A stretch of DNA of 64,000 nucleotides from Heliocidaris tuberculata (Eukaryota; Echinodermata; Echinoidea; Camarodonta; Echinometridae): NCBI GenBank assembly GCA_025618425.1, contig CM046833.1, positions 8,877,429-8,941,428 on the forward strand, read 5' to 3'. This document shows positions 24,448 to 36,800 of the stretch, in pieces (the first letter of the stretch is position 1; the number at the start of each line of letters is the position of its first letter). A model generated the notes under the pieces. The model was not told where the DNA came from. It saw only the letters and a list, made by a program, of their open reading frames with translations, and did no database searches. Position numbers and translations under genes: made by a program.

Positions 24448-24802
24448 CAGGGCTGTCAACCCTCCCGCATTTGGAGGGAGTCTCACGCCACGACGCTAAT
24501 TCTCCCGCCGTCCTTCCAGCGTCAAAGCGGGAGACTCCCGCCACGACGCCCTTCCTCCCGCTCTTCCCGCCAAGCATGTAAATCTCCCGCTTTATGAAAA
24601 AAACCTCCCTCCAAACGTGTAAAATGATAGCTTGTCAGAGATTTTTGGACTTCAAAAGAGACCCCAAAATGCTGAGGACCTCTTTTTTTTGCTTGTTCAG
24701 AGATTTTTGGACTTCAAAAGAGACCCCAAAAATTGGAAAGCAGGCAAGAGAAAAAAAATTATGAATCTCCCTCCAAGCAGTTCCCCAAAGTTGACAGCCC
24801 TG
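24448..24802. mobile_element. TIR element with 6-bp target duplication (CAGGGCTGTCAAC ends)
   Basis: Ends are CAGGGCTGTCAAC and GTTGACAGCCCTG. The bases outside are TTAACT on both sides (24442-24447 and 24803-24808), a clear 6-bp duplication. Inside are GGAGACTCCCGCC-type repeats and a duplicated segment AGATTTTTGGACTTCAAAAG. No transposase. A related element with CAG/CTG ends and a different 6-bp duplication is at 38856-39149. Confidence 0.85.
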
Positions 24803-27010
24803 TTAACTGATACTATATTGATATATTGATTATCACAATATGGTAATTGACTGCTAGGCCTATTTTCCCTCTCTACAGTTTTTTTTTTTCATTGCCTCAT
24901 TGGTAATATAAAGAAGCTCTCTTCTGACACTATGGATATGGTTTTATTTCAGAGGATATTGCCAGCTTAGTGTCAGAACGGCATTATAACTCTGTCTTAG
25001 CCCTTTTTGGACCGGGATTATTTATAAGGGCTAAATTGTTCACATTTTGTTTTCAAATTGGCAACCATATTATTTTTTAAAAATGCACAATTTTTGACAA
25101 AAAACACTGAATTTGAACCTCTCAATGTGTTGCCAGTTTATGGATTTTAAAGCTTATTCTCTTTTTAAAAATTCCAGGCATCAAACGCAAAATGGTCATG
25201 CAACAAAAATGGGCAGTGTGTTCAGAAATTTTTGCTCTTTCTACTTGTGCATCTGGCATATTTTTTTAGAGCTCTAAATCAAAAGTTATTGAGCCAAACC
25301 ACAAAATGTGGTCAATTGTCTCGAAAGGGATAATAGGGTATGAATGCCCTTCTGTCTCCCAGCAGACGATTCATATTCTGGTTCACTTTTTTTTTCCTTC
25401 TTGTAATTGAGTTCAAAAGAAATGAAACTACATCCAAAGTGTCAGGAGAGAACAATTGAAATAGAGTGTATTTTTTGTTTTTGTTTTAAGTGACATGATT
25501 TTTTTTTTTAATGGACGTCAGATCAGTTTTGAAACAGACAAAAAAGAATGGATGGCTTTTGATCATGAAAAATTACTGAAAGTTAAATTTGGTGCTGTTT
25601 AGTTATTGTACACATAAGTTTAAGTTCAATGTTTTGTGTGTTAAAACAGATTGTTTCTAAAAGAGTAAGGCTTCTTTTATATAATTGATTTTAAAAATCA
25701 ATTTAAACAATTAGCATGAATATGAATTTGTTAAAGGCACGAGTAGATGAAATTCTCTGAAAAGAATGGTTAATTTATGATATCACAAACAAAACAATGA
25801 TGAATGATGAGGGAATGACATCACAGACTTATGCCAGAGTTGCCAATTTGTTTCCATTAGAGAGCGATCTTTATGTCATTCAAAGCATTCATAACTTTGT
25901 TATCAATTGGATCTCTGATTTTACTCAAACTTTGTTGATCGGTTTCTCTTATTTTCTGCTTTAAAGGACACCAGTCACAAAAGGAAACTATTTTGCTCTG
26001 TATGTGAGGGGTTCTATGTTGCTATACTACAATCAAAATATGTGCTTGAATATTCCATCTATATAGAGATATTGTCCAAATGCATGCACTCTCAATAAAG
26101 ATAACATGACTAGCGAGTAGCCGAGTAGACTGCTCAGTGCACTCCTACAGTACACGCTCTCAGAGAGTAGAGCATGCATGGAACCCAAGTCCGAATTGGG
26201 TTCTGTACGTCAAGTTTAATGCCGTCCTGTCATTTTCTTAACCGTTGACCTGTAGAATACCAGGTACATTTCTTTGACATTGGATTTTTCTCTTCTAGCT
26301 ATACAAAAATTATTTTTTTGGAAGACTGGTACATGAAATCTACTTATTCTTTTGCCGGGGCTGCCCTATGAGATGTGGAATTCGTGAATTCTGAAAAAAA
26401 AAACAAAAAAAAATACTCTTTGATATGTGTGTGAAATCTGAAGGATATCGGAAACCTGTTAAAAACAGATATTAATTTTTGTTCATAGTCTGTTTACCCT
26501 AAAGTACTGGTGGTGTTCGTTACAAAGGGCATCGTCACATCCTCTTGATTTTACATTCTGTCTTGTACTGTGCTCTGCTGTTTTCGCTGCACATGTCCAT
26601 GTTTCTCAGATTGTATGACATGCGAGTCAATTTCTTAAACTTCACCTGTTAAAGAGAAGGCCGAGTTCTGGGAAAGGTTAAGAAATAATTTGTGTGCTTT
26701 CTCATTCTTTTTATGTCAGTTTAAAGATTATCATATATAGATATGTCCCCTGAAAAGGATTGCTCTTCAAATGCTCTCACATTCAAAATATGACAAGAAA
26801 CAGCTGAAATGTTTGGCCCGCACATTTGTGTGTAGTCCCATATACACATTTCTGTGTGCAGTGCATGTGACTCTCGATCAGCAGGATTGAGTCAATTTAT
26901 TATTTTGGTGATTCCAAAACCTTACAGCATACCCCAATTCTCATGTGCTATATAATAAAACTTTCCCAATTGCTTTGAGACAGTTCTTTCACAATTCAAT
27001 CTCATGACCT

Positions 27011-27150
27011 GGGGAGCGTTTCATCAAGCGTTTTGTAAGTGATTTTTACCGACAAATTTGCTCTCAGCCAATCGGATGCGAGGATATCAGTAGCTTATCA
27101 CAGTTGTCGGTTAAAATCACTGACAAAACGCTTGATGAAGCGCTCCCCAG
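27011..27150. repeat. Short hairpin element, copy D (near-perfect palindrome)
   Basis: CTGGGGAGCGTTTCATCAAG at the left is mirrored at the right by CGCTTGATGAAGCGCTCCCC. The arms pair over about 45 bp around the CAGCCAATCGGATGCGAGG core. Confidence 0.75.
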
Positions 27151-27540
27151 AACCCAACTTTATCTTTAAACCAACACTATAGCCATATAGATAAAGCAGT
27201 GAAGGGCTGGTCAGACCTCACCATTAAAAAAAAAGTATCTATGTAACGATAAATCGTTCCCTAATCACTCGACCCTTGTTTAACCCTCAACGCTGTGATA
27301 ATTGAATAGGAAATCTTTGTGGTATTTCAGATTTCATTGATATATGCTTATGAGCCTCCCCCAACAAGAAAAAGGGATGGAGGCAGTCTCCCTAGTGTTT
27401 GAGTGACACAACCGAAGAGTTTATCGTTAGCAAAAATTGGTGAGATCTGACCAGTCCTATCGTTATCGTTATATGCTTTTAGTGTTTATCATTATCGTTG
27501 AGGCCCAACTAGCCCGTTAGCCATGTATCCCTGACAAACC

Positions 27541-27692
27541 TAGGGCCCGGTTTCATGAAACTTATTATCAGTTAACTACTGCCACAGATCTATGACATAC
27601 TTGCTCTGAGCCAATCAAATGCCATGATTTTAGTAGCTTATAACAATTACTGTACACCGTTATTGATAACAAGTTTTATGAAACGGGGCCCT
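27541..27692. repeat. Short hairpin element, copy E (diverged)
   Basis: GGGCCCGGTTTCATGAAACT opens and TTTTATGAAACGGGGCCC closes it. The core keeps TCTGAGCCAATCAAATGCCA. It is more diverged than the other copies. Confidence 0.65.
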
Positions 27693-28335
27693 GGGGTGAA
27701 TGTCGCTGGAACGAATGGGCTCATGGTTCTCTGTTTGGTTTGACCCCACCCAGCGACTGCTTAGCACCAGCTTGTTTTAGTTTGTAGACATGTGAAGTGC
27801 CATTTGTTTCTATATCTTGTCTATATGTGCTTGCAAAATACATGAGAGAAACTTAATGGCTTTGTAATCGAGAAATGCAACAATTTTTATGAATAATTAT
27901 TGCAAATAATTATGTATCTTATGTGCTTGAGATGTCTGCACATAGACATAGATTTATCATGATCATAAAAAAAACAAAAAAACACATTGTTACTATTTTG
28001 CACATACTCTTGAAATATTTGGACAGAGAGCACTGTGCATTTTATACATTGCTTAGTGTAAATAGAAATTATATGCAACAAAATATGAATTTTATTTTAC
28101 TAGGAATCTGTACAGGGAGGATTCTTGTATATATAAAATATTTCAGTTGTACTTACATATGGCCATATTGTTTTAATGTGTATGGAAAGTCATGAAATGG
28201 ATGTCCACATGTGTTTTTTATATCCATTTTGAAGTTCTCGTGTATAAGTGTACAGATGTCTGTGGTGTAAATATGTAAAGTTTAATTTTTTGTTATGTTC
28301 CTTGTTTTGATATCATGAAAATGTGAATTTTATTC

Positions 28336-28341
28336 AATAAA
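28336..28341 (+). terminator. Candidate distal polyadenylation signal for the USF3-like gene
   Basis: AATAAA in unique AT-rich DNA, with T/GT-rich sequence (GAGTTTGAGTATTTATT, TTTGTGTTTGTGTG) just beyond. This is a better context than the AATAAA at 20339. The GA-rich minisatellite starts about 80 nt downstream. Confidence 0.45.
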
Positions 28342-28423
28342 CTCAAAGAGGAGTTTGAGTATTTATTACAGAATCATCAAAGTCAATTCTGCTTTGTGTT
28401 TGTGTGAATGTATTAGATAACCA

Positions 28424-29640
28424 TGAGAGAGAAAGAGAGAAGGGAGAGAGAGAGAGAGAGAGGGGGGGGGGTAGGGGACAGGGAAAAGGGAGAGACAGGA
28501 AAGGAGGGAGATGGGGAAAGAGAAAGGGGGGGGGGTGGGGGACAGGGAAAAGGGAGAGACAGGAAAGGAGGGAGATGGGGAAAGAGAAAGGGGGGCAGTA
28601 GAGATTAAGAGGTGGGAAGTTTAGACAGTGGGGCAGAGAAAGGGAAAGAGGGAGAGAGAGAGGGGGGGGGGTAGGGGACAGGGAAAAGGGAGAGACAGGA
28701 AAGGAGGGAGATGGGGAAAGAGAAAGGGGGGGGGGTGGGGGACAGGGAAAAGGGAGAGACAGGAAAGGAGGGAGATGGGGAAAGAGAAAAGGGGGGGGGG
28801 GGGTGGGGGACAGGGAAAAGGGAGAGAGGAAAGGAGGGAGATGGGGAAAGAGAAAAGGGGGGGGGGGTGGGGGACAGGGAAAAGGGAGAGACAGGAAAGG
28901 AGGGAGATGGGGAAAGAGAAAGGGGGGGGTGGGGGACAGGGAAAAGGGAGAGAGGAAAGGAGGGAGATGGGGAAAGAGAAAAGGGGGGGGGGGTGGGGGA
29001 CAGGGAAAAGGGAGAGACAGGAAAGGAGGGAGATGGGGAAAGAGAAAGGGGGGGGGGGTGGGGGACAGGGAAAAGGGAGAGACAGGAAAGGAGGGAGATG
29101 GGGAAAGAGAAAAGGGGGGGGGGGTGGGGGACAGGGAAAAGGGAGAGAGGAAAGGAGGGAGATGGGGAAAGAGAAAGGGGGGGGGGGTGGGGGACAGGGA
29201 AAAGGGAGAGAGGAAAGGAGGGAGATGGGGAAAGAGAAAGGGGGGGGGTGGGGGACAGGGAAAAGGGAGAGACAGGAAAGGAGGGAGATGGGGAAAGAGA
29301 AAGGGGGGGGGGGTGGGGGACAGGGAAAAGGGAGAGACAGGAAAGGAGGGAGATGGGGAAAGAGAAAGGGGGGGGGGTGGGGGACAGGGAAAAGGGAGAG
29401 ACAGGAAAGGAGGGAGATGGGGAAAGAGAAAGGGCAGCAGAGATTAAGAGGTGGGAAGTTTAGACAGTGGGGCAGAGAAAGGGAAAGAGGGAGAGAGAGA
29501 GAGGGGGGGGGGGTAGGGGACAGGGAAAAGGGAGAGACAGGAAAGGAGGGAGATGGGGAAAGAGAAAGGGGGCAGCAGAGATTAAGAGGTGGGAAGTTTA
29601 GACAGTGGGGCAGAGAAAGGGAAAGAGGGAGAGAGAGAGA
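28424..29640. repeat. GA/G-rich minisatellite with higher-order structure
   Basis: A unit of about 60 bp (GGGACAGGGAAAAGGGAGAG, AGGAAAGGAGGGAGATGGGG, AAAGAGAAAG plus a G9-G12 run) is repeated nearly 20 times. A spacer containing GAGATTAAGAGGTGGGAAG and TTTAGACAGTGGGGCAGAG recurs at about 28600, 29436 and 29578. Copies differ mainly in G-run length and in presence of a 2-bp AC step. Long ORFs on both strands are repeat artefacts. A (GT)n run follows at 29644-29678. Confidence 0.95.
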
Positions 29641-29648
29641 GAGTGTGG

Positions 29649-29679
<31 letters not shown>

Positions 29680-29688
<9 letters not shown>

Positions 29689-30698
29689 TAGAGGAATAGA
29701 GAGAGGGGGAGGAATTTGGAAAGTTGGACAGAAACTGGGAGAGAGGGAGACTGAGAAACAGCAGAATTGGAAAACGATGCCACATAGAGATACACTGTAC
29801 ATGTATTAGAGAGAGATTGGGGGGGGGGGGGGGGAGAAAGCAAGTGTAGACAATTATTCATGGACAGACACTGAAAGGGCAAGGCTTTTTTCATTTCATT
29901 TATTTCACTCTCTTTTAAAAAAACATCAAAAATATAAATACATGTATATAAAAAATGTTCATAAACAGAAAAGGAAATGGGAAATCGTGATAGCAAAGTG
30001 ACCCGTTGAAAGATTTTCCCTATAAAATGCAAACAAAAAATCCAGCCAAATACCTGTTTTTAAAACATATTACACTTTATATAAATACATACATAGCATA
30101 GGATAGGACTGAGAAAAAATACAGAGAGAATGAAGAGAGGAGAGATATTGCTTTTCACATTTTGGCATTTAAACCTTAACATTTTCATGCTACTATTTCA
30201 TGTCATTTAAATGACCCTTATATACAAGTCTGAAATGTTTAAAAGTCTTATATTTTTACATTTCTTGAATCTAAACACCTCAAAAAGTTCTGCAATTCAA
30301 GTATGAGTGTTGATATCTCCCTTGTTACTATATTATCTTTATTGAATTTGGTATCATTGAAAAGCCTGAATATTACCCCTTAACAAATGAAGAATTCACT
30401 GTTGACAATAACTGCATTTTGCAAAATTTTACTTTTGACTTGGCCCCATATTCAGGTATACTGCATATTCCATGATTACATAATCACTGCAAATGGAGCA
30501 TCTTTGTAAAGAGGAATAAACTGGATTTTTGATGATACCACATTCACTTACAATAGCACATTAAAACAAAATATATCTTGCTTAAACTTGACTTCCAGAA
30601 CTTCTTTTGAGGAGTTTAGAACAAATTTTCTGAAACAGATTTGCTAGACCCGTGCATGAAGATGCCATGTGCAGTGGTAACGAGCCTGCACGACGGTA
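29680..30698. other. Unique AT-rich DNA, probable 3' UTR of the minus-strand carboxypeptidase gene
   Basis: No coding sequence is seen. On the minus strand, AATAAA motifs occur at 30353-30348 and 29904-29899, 350 and 800 nt past the stop codon at 30699. Either could end the transcript. Confidence 0.4.
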
Positions 30699-30800
30699 CT
30701 ACTTGTCGAATGGTCTTCTACTGACGAATCTGTCAATCATGTCAAAGCTTCTCTCTGGTTGGTCGTGAGGCAAGAGGTGCCCGCCCCCTCGCACAATCAC
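30699..30800 (-). CDS. CPVL: CPVL-like last exon: catalytic His
   Basis: After acceptor CCAATTACAG it encodes VIVRGGGHLLPHDQPERSF and DMIDRFVSRRPFDK, then TAG. GGGH holds the catalytic His, and the -HDQPERSFDMI- block matches the C-terminus of human CPVL. Confidence 0.93.
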   Translation of the reverse strand: MIVRGGGHLLPHDQPERSFDMIDRFVSRRPFDK

Positions 30801-33800
30801 CTGTAATTGGTGAGAGAGGAGAGACAGAAATTACAAACAAAGGCTTGTTTACAGATAACATATCAAAGCGTAATGCAGTTCACATTTGTGACCCTCCACC
30901 ACAAAAACGACCAGTAAGTCGGAAATCGAGTTTTTAAATTTCAGCTCAGTTTGAAAGCTTAGATTTTAAGCTTTAAAATGATATATAAAAGTCTTGTCTT
31001 GTACTGACTGAACAAACCTTTGTAAATTACAATGAGAATGTCAACGTGTCAGACAGGCTAATGACCAAAACAAGAGAGAAAACGGGCTCTAAAGAAGAGT
31101 GACCATATAAGAGCGCCTAATCTGTATCCTATTGTTTGTCGCACAAAAGGTCAAGTCAAAACTCCCTAGCATACATTGTGAAGTACATATTGGATTGGGT
31201 TGAAACTTTCCATACCTTTAGAAGAGATATATTTCTTTCTCTAGATTTTGAATATCAGACAATAGTTTATGAGCTATACAAGAAAAGCGATGTGAAGTAC
31301 GATCCAAGCAAGCTGACACACAAAGTTTGAAAGTCCAGGAAAAAAAGTAATTTTGAATGAGAGTAAAAACATACATTTTAACATGGTATTTTACCCTGAA
31401 ATTTTGTTAGATGGTAGATTAATAAATGAACTTTCAGGAAATACAAAAAACTTAAAAACACAATTTCAACCCCAAACCACCTTTTTCAGCTGTCTACTCT
31501 AAAACTCCTTAGTGGTTGTTTTGTGGTGGAAGGTCACATTTGGTATCTTATAACACACATATCACATGGATAAATGAGTATGCATAGGATCTCTGTTGCA
31601 TGATTATTAACTGAAATCCCTGAAAGATGATCTAAATATCAAGTGAAAATTTGAAATTGTTACATAATAGCTGGGAAAATCTCTTCTTTTGTTTAAAAAA
31701 ATGTCATCTTTTCATCAGCTTTGTCTTCCAATTCCACTATTTGTAATGCCAAGAGGAATATCTTGTATGATGGGGGACCAAAAGCTTGTTTTCAGTGGCT
31801 AAAAAACATTTAATTGAGTGGTTTATGCAAATTTCTTTTATCTACCTTGGCTCTACATATTCTGAAGTTGAATTGTTGAGAAAAATAGGGTGAACGAATG
31901 TCAACAACAAACATTTTCAAGTCAATGTCGATGCCTCTGTCGAATTTTGTTCGACAAAATGAAAAGGTCCTAAAGCAACGCACACGTCACAAATGAATGC
32001 GAATCTTGATTTTTAAGCTGACTGATGTGAATTTCACCCTGATTTCCTAATAATGATAATATCACAAAAATAAAGGAAAATTACTCATTCTTTTTGGCAA
32101 ACCTCAATGATATTCTTGTTGCTCAGTCACAGTAGAAATTTGGTGCATGGAACATGTTGCATTGTGCGTATTTGTGGGGTGTAGCTTCAGGACCACTGGC
32201 CCTAAAATTATTCTAAAAAACACTAACCTGGTAGAACTCTTTGTATTGCCTCACATAGCCTGCTACTTCAGTGTCACTTGGGTTGACTTTCCAGATTGTT
32301 TTACTGGAGTTGAGGTAACCATCCTGCCCAGCCCACCCCAGGGTCTGTAGGAAGTTCTCTGTTAGGGTTGCTCCGACAATGATGTCAAGTTGACCGCTGT
32401 AAAACATGCACTGAAAAAAAAATCATAAAAACTGAAATTTTGTAAATTGTACACTAGGATGAATCCTACAATGTACTTTAAGGGTAGACCGATTTGTTTG
32501 GACTAATAATAATATTAATACAGTGGAACTTCGCTATAAAGAACATGCAGTACGTTCCTGTATAGCGCTCATATCTGGCACATTTGCTACTCTTGGCGCT
32601 CCAGTATTATTACCCCGGCTTTAGCCCGGCTGCTATTACAGCACTCAAGCATTTTGAGGAATTAATTCCTGCCAGGTACCCATTTACCTCACCTGGGTCA
32701 AGTGTGGCAAATGTAGATTAATGTCTTGCCAAAGGACATGATTGCTGCACCAGGGATTCGAACCCCGTACCTTAATTGTGGTTCACAGTCATGAGACTTA
32801 TCCATTAGACCACAACACCCTTACAAGGGCTAAGAATTCCTACCTGTTTCTTCCTGAAATAGAAAGAGGAGTTTTCATTGTAAAAATTATTTTCGCGTAA
32901 AATAATTTGATAGCACAATTCAACAAAGAAACAAGCATTTAGAGTGAAATTTGACCACTTGAAAGTTCATTTATGACACTTCTTTCGATACTTGGTGGCA
33001 AAGAGGTTGTACGACACATGCTTCTCAACAATTGCTCCGAGGCCAATTTCCTGCGATAACCACATCCCTTACTTCAACACAACACTATACTGTATAAGCT
33101 GTCATTTTTGCGGGGTATCTTATTTTCGTGAATTTCGCAAATCACTCACCGATCGCAAAATCAATGACACATGGAAATGTTGCCACCATTGCATTTCAGA
33201 CCTCAAAAATATCCGTATTGAGTTTTAGGGGTGTGCATGTATATCTCTAGTTTTCTAACACTGTAAAGCGCATTTAAAAATGTAACATATTATTTTAATC
33301 ATTATTCCAAACCCTGCACAACTTCATTTGGACTCACTCTGTAATGATCAGCCAGGACCGCTGTCCATTCTTTAACACTTTGGCATACATCGTCCCGAAG
33401 GTGCTCCTCTGTCTTTGTGCCGTCATTGAAGGTTAGGCTGCCGACATGGATAGCTCGCCTCACCTCAGGCAGCGCCAGATAGCCGTTGTAGTAGTTTATG
33501 TCTAAAGGAAGCTAAACAGGGGGGGGGGGGGGGGGTAGGGACAAGGTAAACAGAATTATGTTGAATTCAACATTTAACACTTTACTGGAAATGTGAAGGT
33601 CGTAGGTTTGATCCCGGCACCGCACTCATGTCCTTGAGCAAGGCATTTCATCTACATACATGTAGTTCTTTTATTGTACATGTATTATTTTGAAACTGTA
33701 TCACTCACATCGTATGTATTATGTTTGCCATGGGACCGGAGACAATATTTATATGAATTGTTACTTTGACATTATAATTTGATTTTTTGGTAATTTTTGT

Positions 33801-36800
33801 AAATTGAAATAATTATTGAGAATGACCCTTCCTGTTGCATTTTAATCTAGTGAAGTGAAATGATTTTTTTTTTTTAAAGAAACACACAAGTTGGTAATCA
33901 AATATGCCAAACACCATTTATTGCTTCTGTCATACTGTACAATGTATTTCAGCAAGGAGAAAAAAAAAAATGTTGTCTCTACATCCTCAAAGCATATTGT
34001 GAAAATATTCATGTGTAAAATTATAAATACAGTCAAACCTGCTTTAGCGACCAACTGTCTATAAAGACCACAATTTTCGTTTCCCTTGAACAGCATTTCC
34101 CATTGAAACATGTATTAAAGGAACCTGTCTATAAAGACCACCTGCTCATAAAGACCACTTTTCTTGTCTCCCTTGAGTGGTCTTTATAGACAGGTTTCAC
34201 TGAATAATTATATTTACAAACACAAGACACAAACATGGCAAATAAGCAAAGGAGAAATACCTCCCCCCCTTGATTAAAAAAAGAAGTTTGTATGGTGAAA
34301 AGAAGAGTTTCATGTGTAACTATAAATTAAAGTTGCCTTAAACTTAACCTACTAAATAGCGTCATCTTCTAGCAGGATTTGGAAAACATCTGTGCATCTG
34401 ATATTCCCATCATGCATCATTCTTCCTTGTAGAAGCTTAAAATGTACTTGCGGGCAATTTTCTATATTTGCAAGTCAAAAGTAATAGTTTGAAATTCAAA
34501 AAATGTGCTTTCTTTCCACGGGAGTTGTTGGTTAAAATTCAAAATAAAATGCAACTAATCTCTAATCATAATCTTAATTTAGGACTGACTGTAAGATGGC
34601 ATTGTTCAAATTCTACCACTTTAAAGGGATTGATTAACTTTGCCCAGGATTGAAAAAAAAAATCACTGTTCCAGCTAATGCTGTAATCATAATTGCAAAT
34701 CTTTAGGTCAGACAGGAATCGCCTGAGTTTTATAAGCTGATCGGTCGTTTATATATCAGGATATTTACGATTGAATATTGATGTCGGGATACTAGTACCA
34801 CCGAACCCTAAAGAATTCTTATGGTTCTATCACAGAATACCGCACAATGAACGAATCCCTATTTCTTCACGGGCTGGAAACCCGCTCTGAAATCGCCAAG
34901 GGCTGGTGCTTGGTTTTTGTGACTGCAGCGCAGCGAAGAAGCAGAGTGACTTGCTCTATAGCGATCGATCGCTTTTTTCTCTCTTACTTTCACATATCCT
35001 TAATTATATATGTAGTTAGAGGATTGCACACAATTCACTGGCATTTGAGCTGATTTTGAATTTTTTACAAAGTTAATCAAGCCCTTTAAGACAGCTTTAA
35101 ACAAAAAACCCCCCAAATCATAAAATTAATCTAATATTCTTACTGTTGTCATCAAGAAGTTGTAATAGTTGTTGGATCCTGTTGCATTGTAGTAAAAAGT
35201 AGGATACGGAAACTCTATTCCATTTATCAGTTTGTCAAATACCTGGGAGAAAAGGAGAGAATCCATTATTGTCATTTAATTTGACTAAATTGATTCAGAG
35301 GCATGTTTATGAAATCAAAAATGATACAAAGATAGATATCAAAGCTTGAATGCAAAATGAGTAAAGACAGTTTGTAAGAAATGAATATATTCAAAATCAA
35401 GAAAACATAAAGTTATGGATGTATACATACATGTACATTGAAATAGCAAGTGAACAGTTGCCAATCTTGGGTGTGAGAATGTAAAAGTTTTGAAAGACAA
35501 TCTTGAATATACCATTAAAAGCCTAGAATGAAATAAGATTTTACAAAAACATTAAAAAACTTTTGTTTGTAAAATATCACTAAAAAAAATTTATTCCAAG
35601 ACTAGGAAATAGCTGAATATTATTCAGGGGCAGATCCAGGATTTTGTAAAAGAGGGGGGCCATAGCTGGAAAAGTACACAATTAAGGAGACAATTTTTTT
35701 TATTGTGTACTTAAGGTATGCCAGTTGGGTTTCAAAAGAATAGATGATAACTACAGCTTAAAGAAGAAATTATAGGTGATAAAGGAGGAACATGAGGAAA
35801 TGCAGTTTCCCATTCGTTTTGTACACAAAACTCAGAAACTCTCCGTTTTCGGGCTGACATGAGGTCACAAAAGGTCATGTGAATCGGCAATGGTGAGACC
35901 GATTTTTGTAAACTTGGTGTCAAAAGATGCCCAAGAAATGAAAGAAGAAAGTCAGAAAGTTGTGTGGCATGAGATGAAACGATTCGAAATGCGCTGCAAT
36001 ATTTGTCTTGGGGTGGGGAGGGGGGGTACAGATCTGTGCCCCGTTGCATAAAACTTACCATTAATGGTAACTCTGTTATCAATGGTAACTACCATGGTAA
36101 CATCACTCAACAGCCAATCAAAATCAAGGTTGCCATGGGAGTTACCATTAATGGTAAGTTTTATGCAACGGGGCCCTGGATTCAAAACCAAGGTGATGCA
36201 CCAGTACCCTTTGGTATATCGGTTCTTAAATGATCAAGTTCCATAAATAGGACTTCAAGCTGTAGGTCCACTGGTTGCTTTGCTTTACAAGTATACACTC
36301 CCTTTTTTAACAGTAGGGTAATAAAACACATCAACAACATAAACATTGTTTTAGGGGATTTCCACAACACTTGCTCCTACGATAATTGCCCCGCTGTCAA
36401 CATCCTATACTAAACAATGCCTAACTTCAACACTGGACTATACAACTACCTTACAAGAGGCACGATGCCTCAGTGGTAGAGCAGTGGTCTCCTTACTGGG
36501 AGGACCCAGGTTCAAAACCAAGTGGATGTGCCCTTTGGTAAGGCATTAATCCTCATTACGAAGTCCCTTGGAGAAGACTTAAAGACGTCGATCTCCTGAT
36601 TGCTTACTTACAAGCATAAACATGCTTTCTTAGCAGTCAAGTAAAATAAACCATCAAACCTTTTTACCTTTTCAACCTTTCCAACCAATTTCAACCCTAA
36701 TCCTTACACATTATCTTTGGTGAATTATAGCCTGGGTCAGTTTTTGCTGGAGCAAATCTGGTAGTACCTTTAAAGGGGGTCACATTGTATGATACAGTCA

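Larger units (their letters stand above)
20248..28341 (+). other. Putative long 3' UTR / downstream region of the USF3-like gene
   Basis: No coding sequence is recognisable for 8 kb. The region has T-rich unique DNA mixed with hairpin MITEs, a CT-rich microsatellite (21540-21870), a SINE and poly-C/poly-G runs (22420, 24096). The last 600 bases before 28341 are unique, AT-rich and end with AATAAA, which looks like a true 3' end. Whether the transcript is continuous over the whole span is not visible. Confidence 0.4.

Noticed and set aside
28621..29802. A 393-aa Pro/Ser/Leu-rich ORF (minus) and a 350-aa Gly/Arg/Glu-rich ORF (plus)
   Set aside because: Both arise from the GA/G minisatellite, whose unit length keeps several frames open. 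No domain and no splice or start context.
36458..36530. tRNA gene candidate
   Set aside because: Box A and B are present, but the cloverleaf stems do not close and a SINE body follows. The same applies to 32740-32822 and 20487-20560.
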